Assembly (NCBI GenBank): GCA_964449295.1
Contig: CAYUZN010000095.1
Coordinates: 1-7,264, forward strand
Direction: 5' to 3'
Source of the DNA: CANJJB01 sp964449295
GTDB lineage: Bacteria; Chlamydiota; Chlamydiia; Chlamydiales; Rhabdochlamydiaceae
Length of the DNA: 7,264 bases
The notes under the pieces: generated by a model
Database searches by the model: none
What the model saw: only the letters and a program-made list of their open reading frames with translations
Told to the model about the DNA's origin: nothing
Program-made: the position numbers and the translations under genes
Shown: piece by piece, positions 7,263 through 7,264 of the stretch
Layout: each line of letters opens with the position of its first letter
Position numbering within the stretch: position 1 is the stretch's first letter

Positions 7263-7264
7263 TT

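Overview
The window holds three protein genes and very little else. Both end genes run off the window. A giant NACHT-ATPase gene with pentapeptide and WD40 repeats (plus strand, 5' end missing) fills the first two thirds. A permease with a C-terminal universal-stress-protein (USP) domain follows on the same strand. A small gene resembling the N-terminal subdomain of HipA fused to a helix-turn-helix (HTH) lies at the right end on the minus strand, also with its 5' end missing. I see no rRNA, tRNA, insertion sequence, CRISPR array or convincing terminator.

Organism: the DNA is bacterial in layout (dense, about 84 bp between genes, convergent genes sharing 14 bp) and moderately AT-rich. A very large NACHT protein with pentapeptide and WD40 repeats is the kind of gene found in environmental Chlamydiota (Simkania/Parachlamydia-like bacteria of protists) and in other bacteria with many STAND genes, such as cyanobacteria. 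I favour a chlamydia-like intracellular bacterium. That is a judgement from protein style, without a database search, and I hold it at about even odds.

Layout: bases 2-4711 encode at least 1569 residues. In order these are about 700 helical residues of unknown function, a NACHT NTPase with intact Walker A, Walker B and sensor motifs, a winged-helix/helical part, nine pentapeptide repeats, four near-identical 43-residue WD40 repeats, and a tail ending in a short coiled coil. Bases 4712-4795 are a short gap. Bases 4796-6685 encode a 12-helix APC-superfamily transporter joined to a degenerate USP domain. It is easily called an amino-acid permease, but by eye it keeps all the residues I know as the potassium site of Bacillus KimA. 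Bases 6672-7262 (minus) encode a HipS-like domain followed by an HTH, with no kinase domain.

How they may work together: the NACHT protein looks like an ATP-switch receptor whose repeats sense a ligand. The HipS-like/HTH protein looks like the antitoxin or regulator half of a HipA-family toxin-antitoxin system, whose kinase would lie past the right edge. Together they hint at a conflict or defence neighbourhood, but two incomplete genes around a housekeeping-type transporter are thin evidence. I see no shared regulation. The points most worth following are the rapidly varying WD40 repeats, the missing HipA-like kinase, and the true substrate of the permease.
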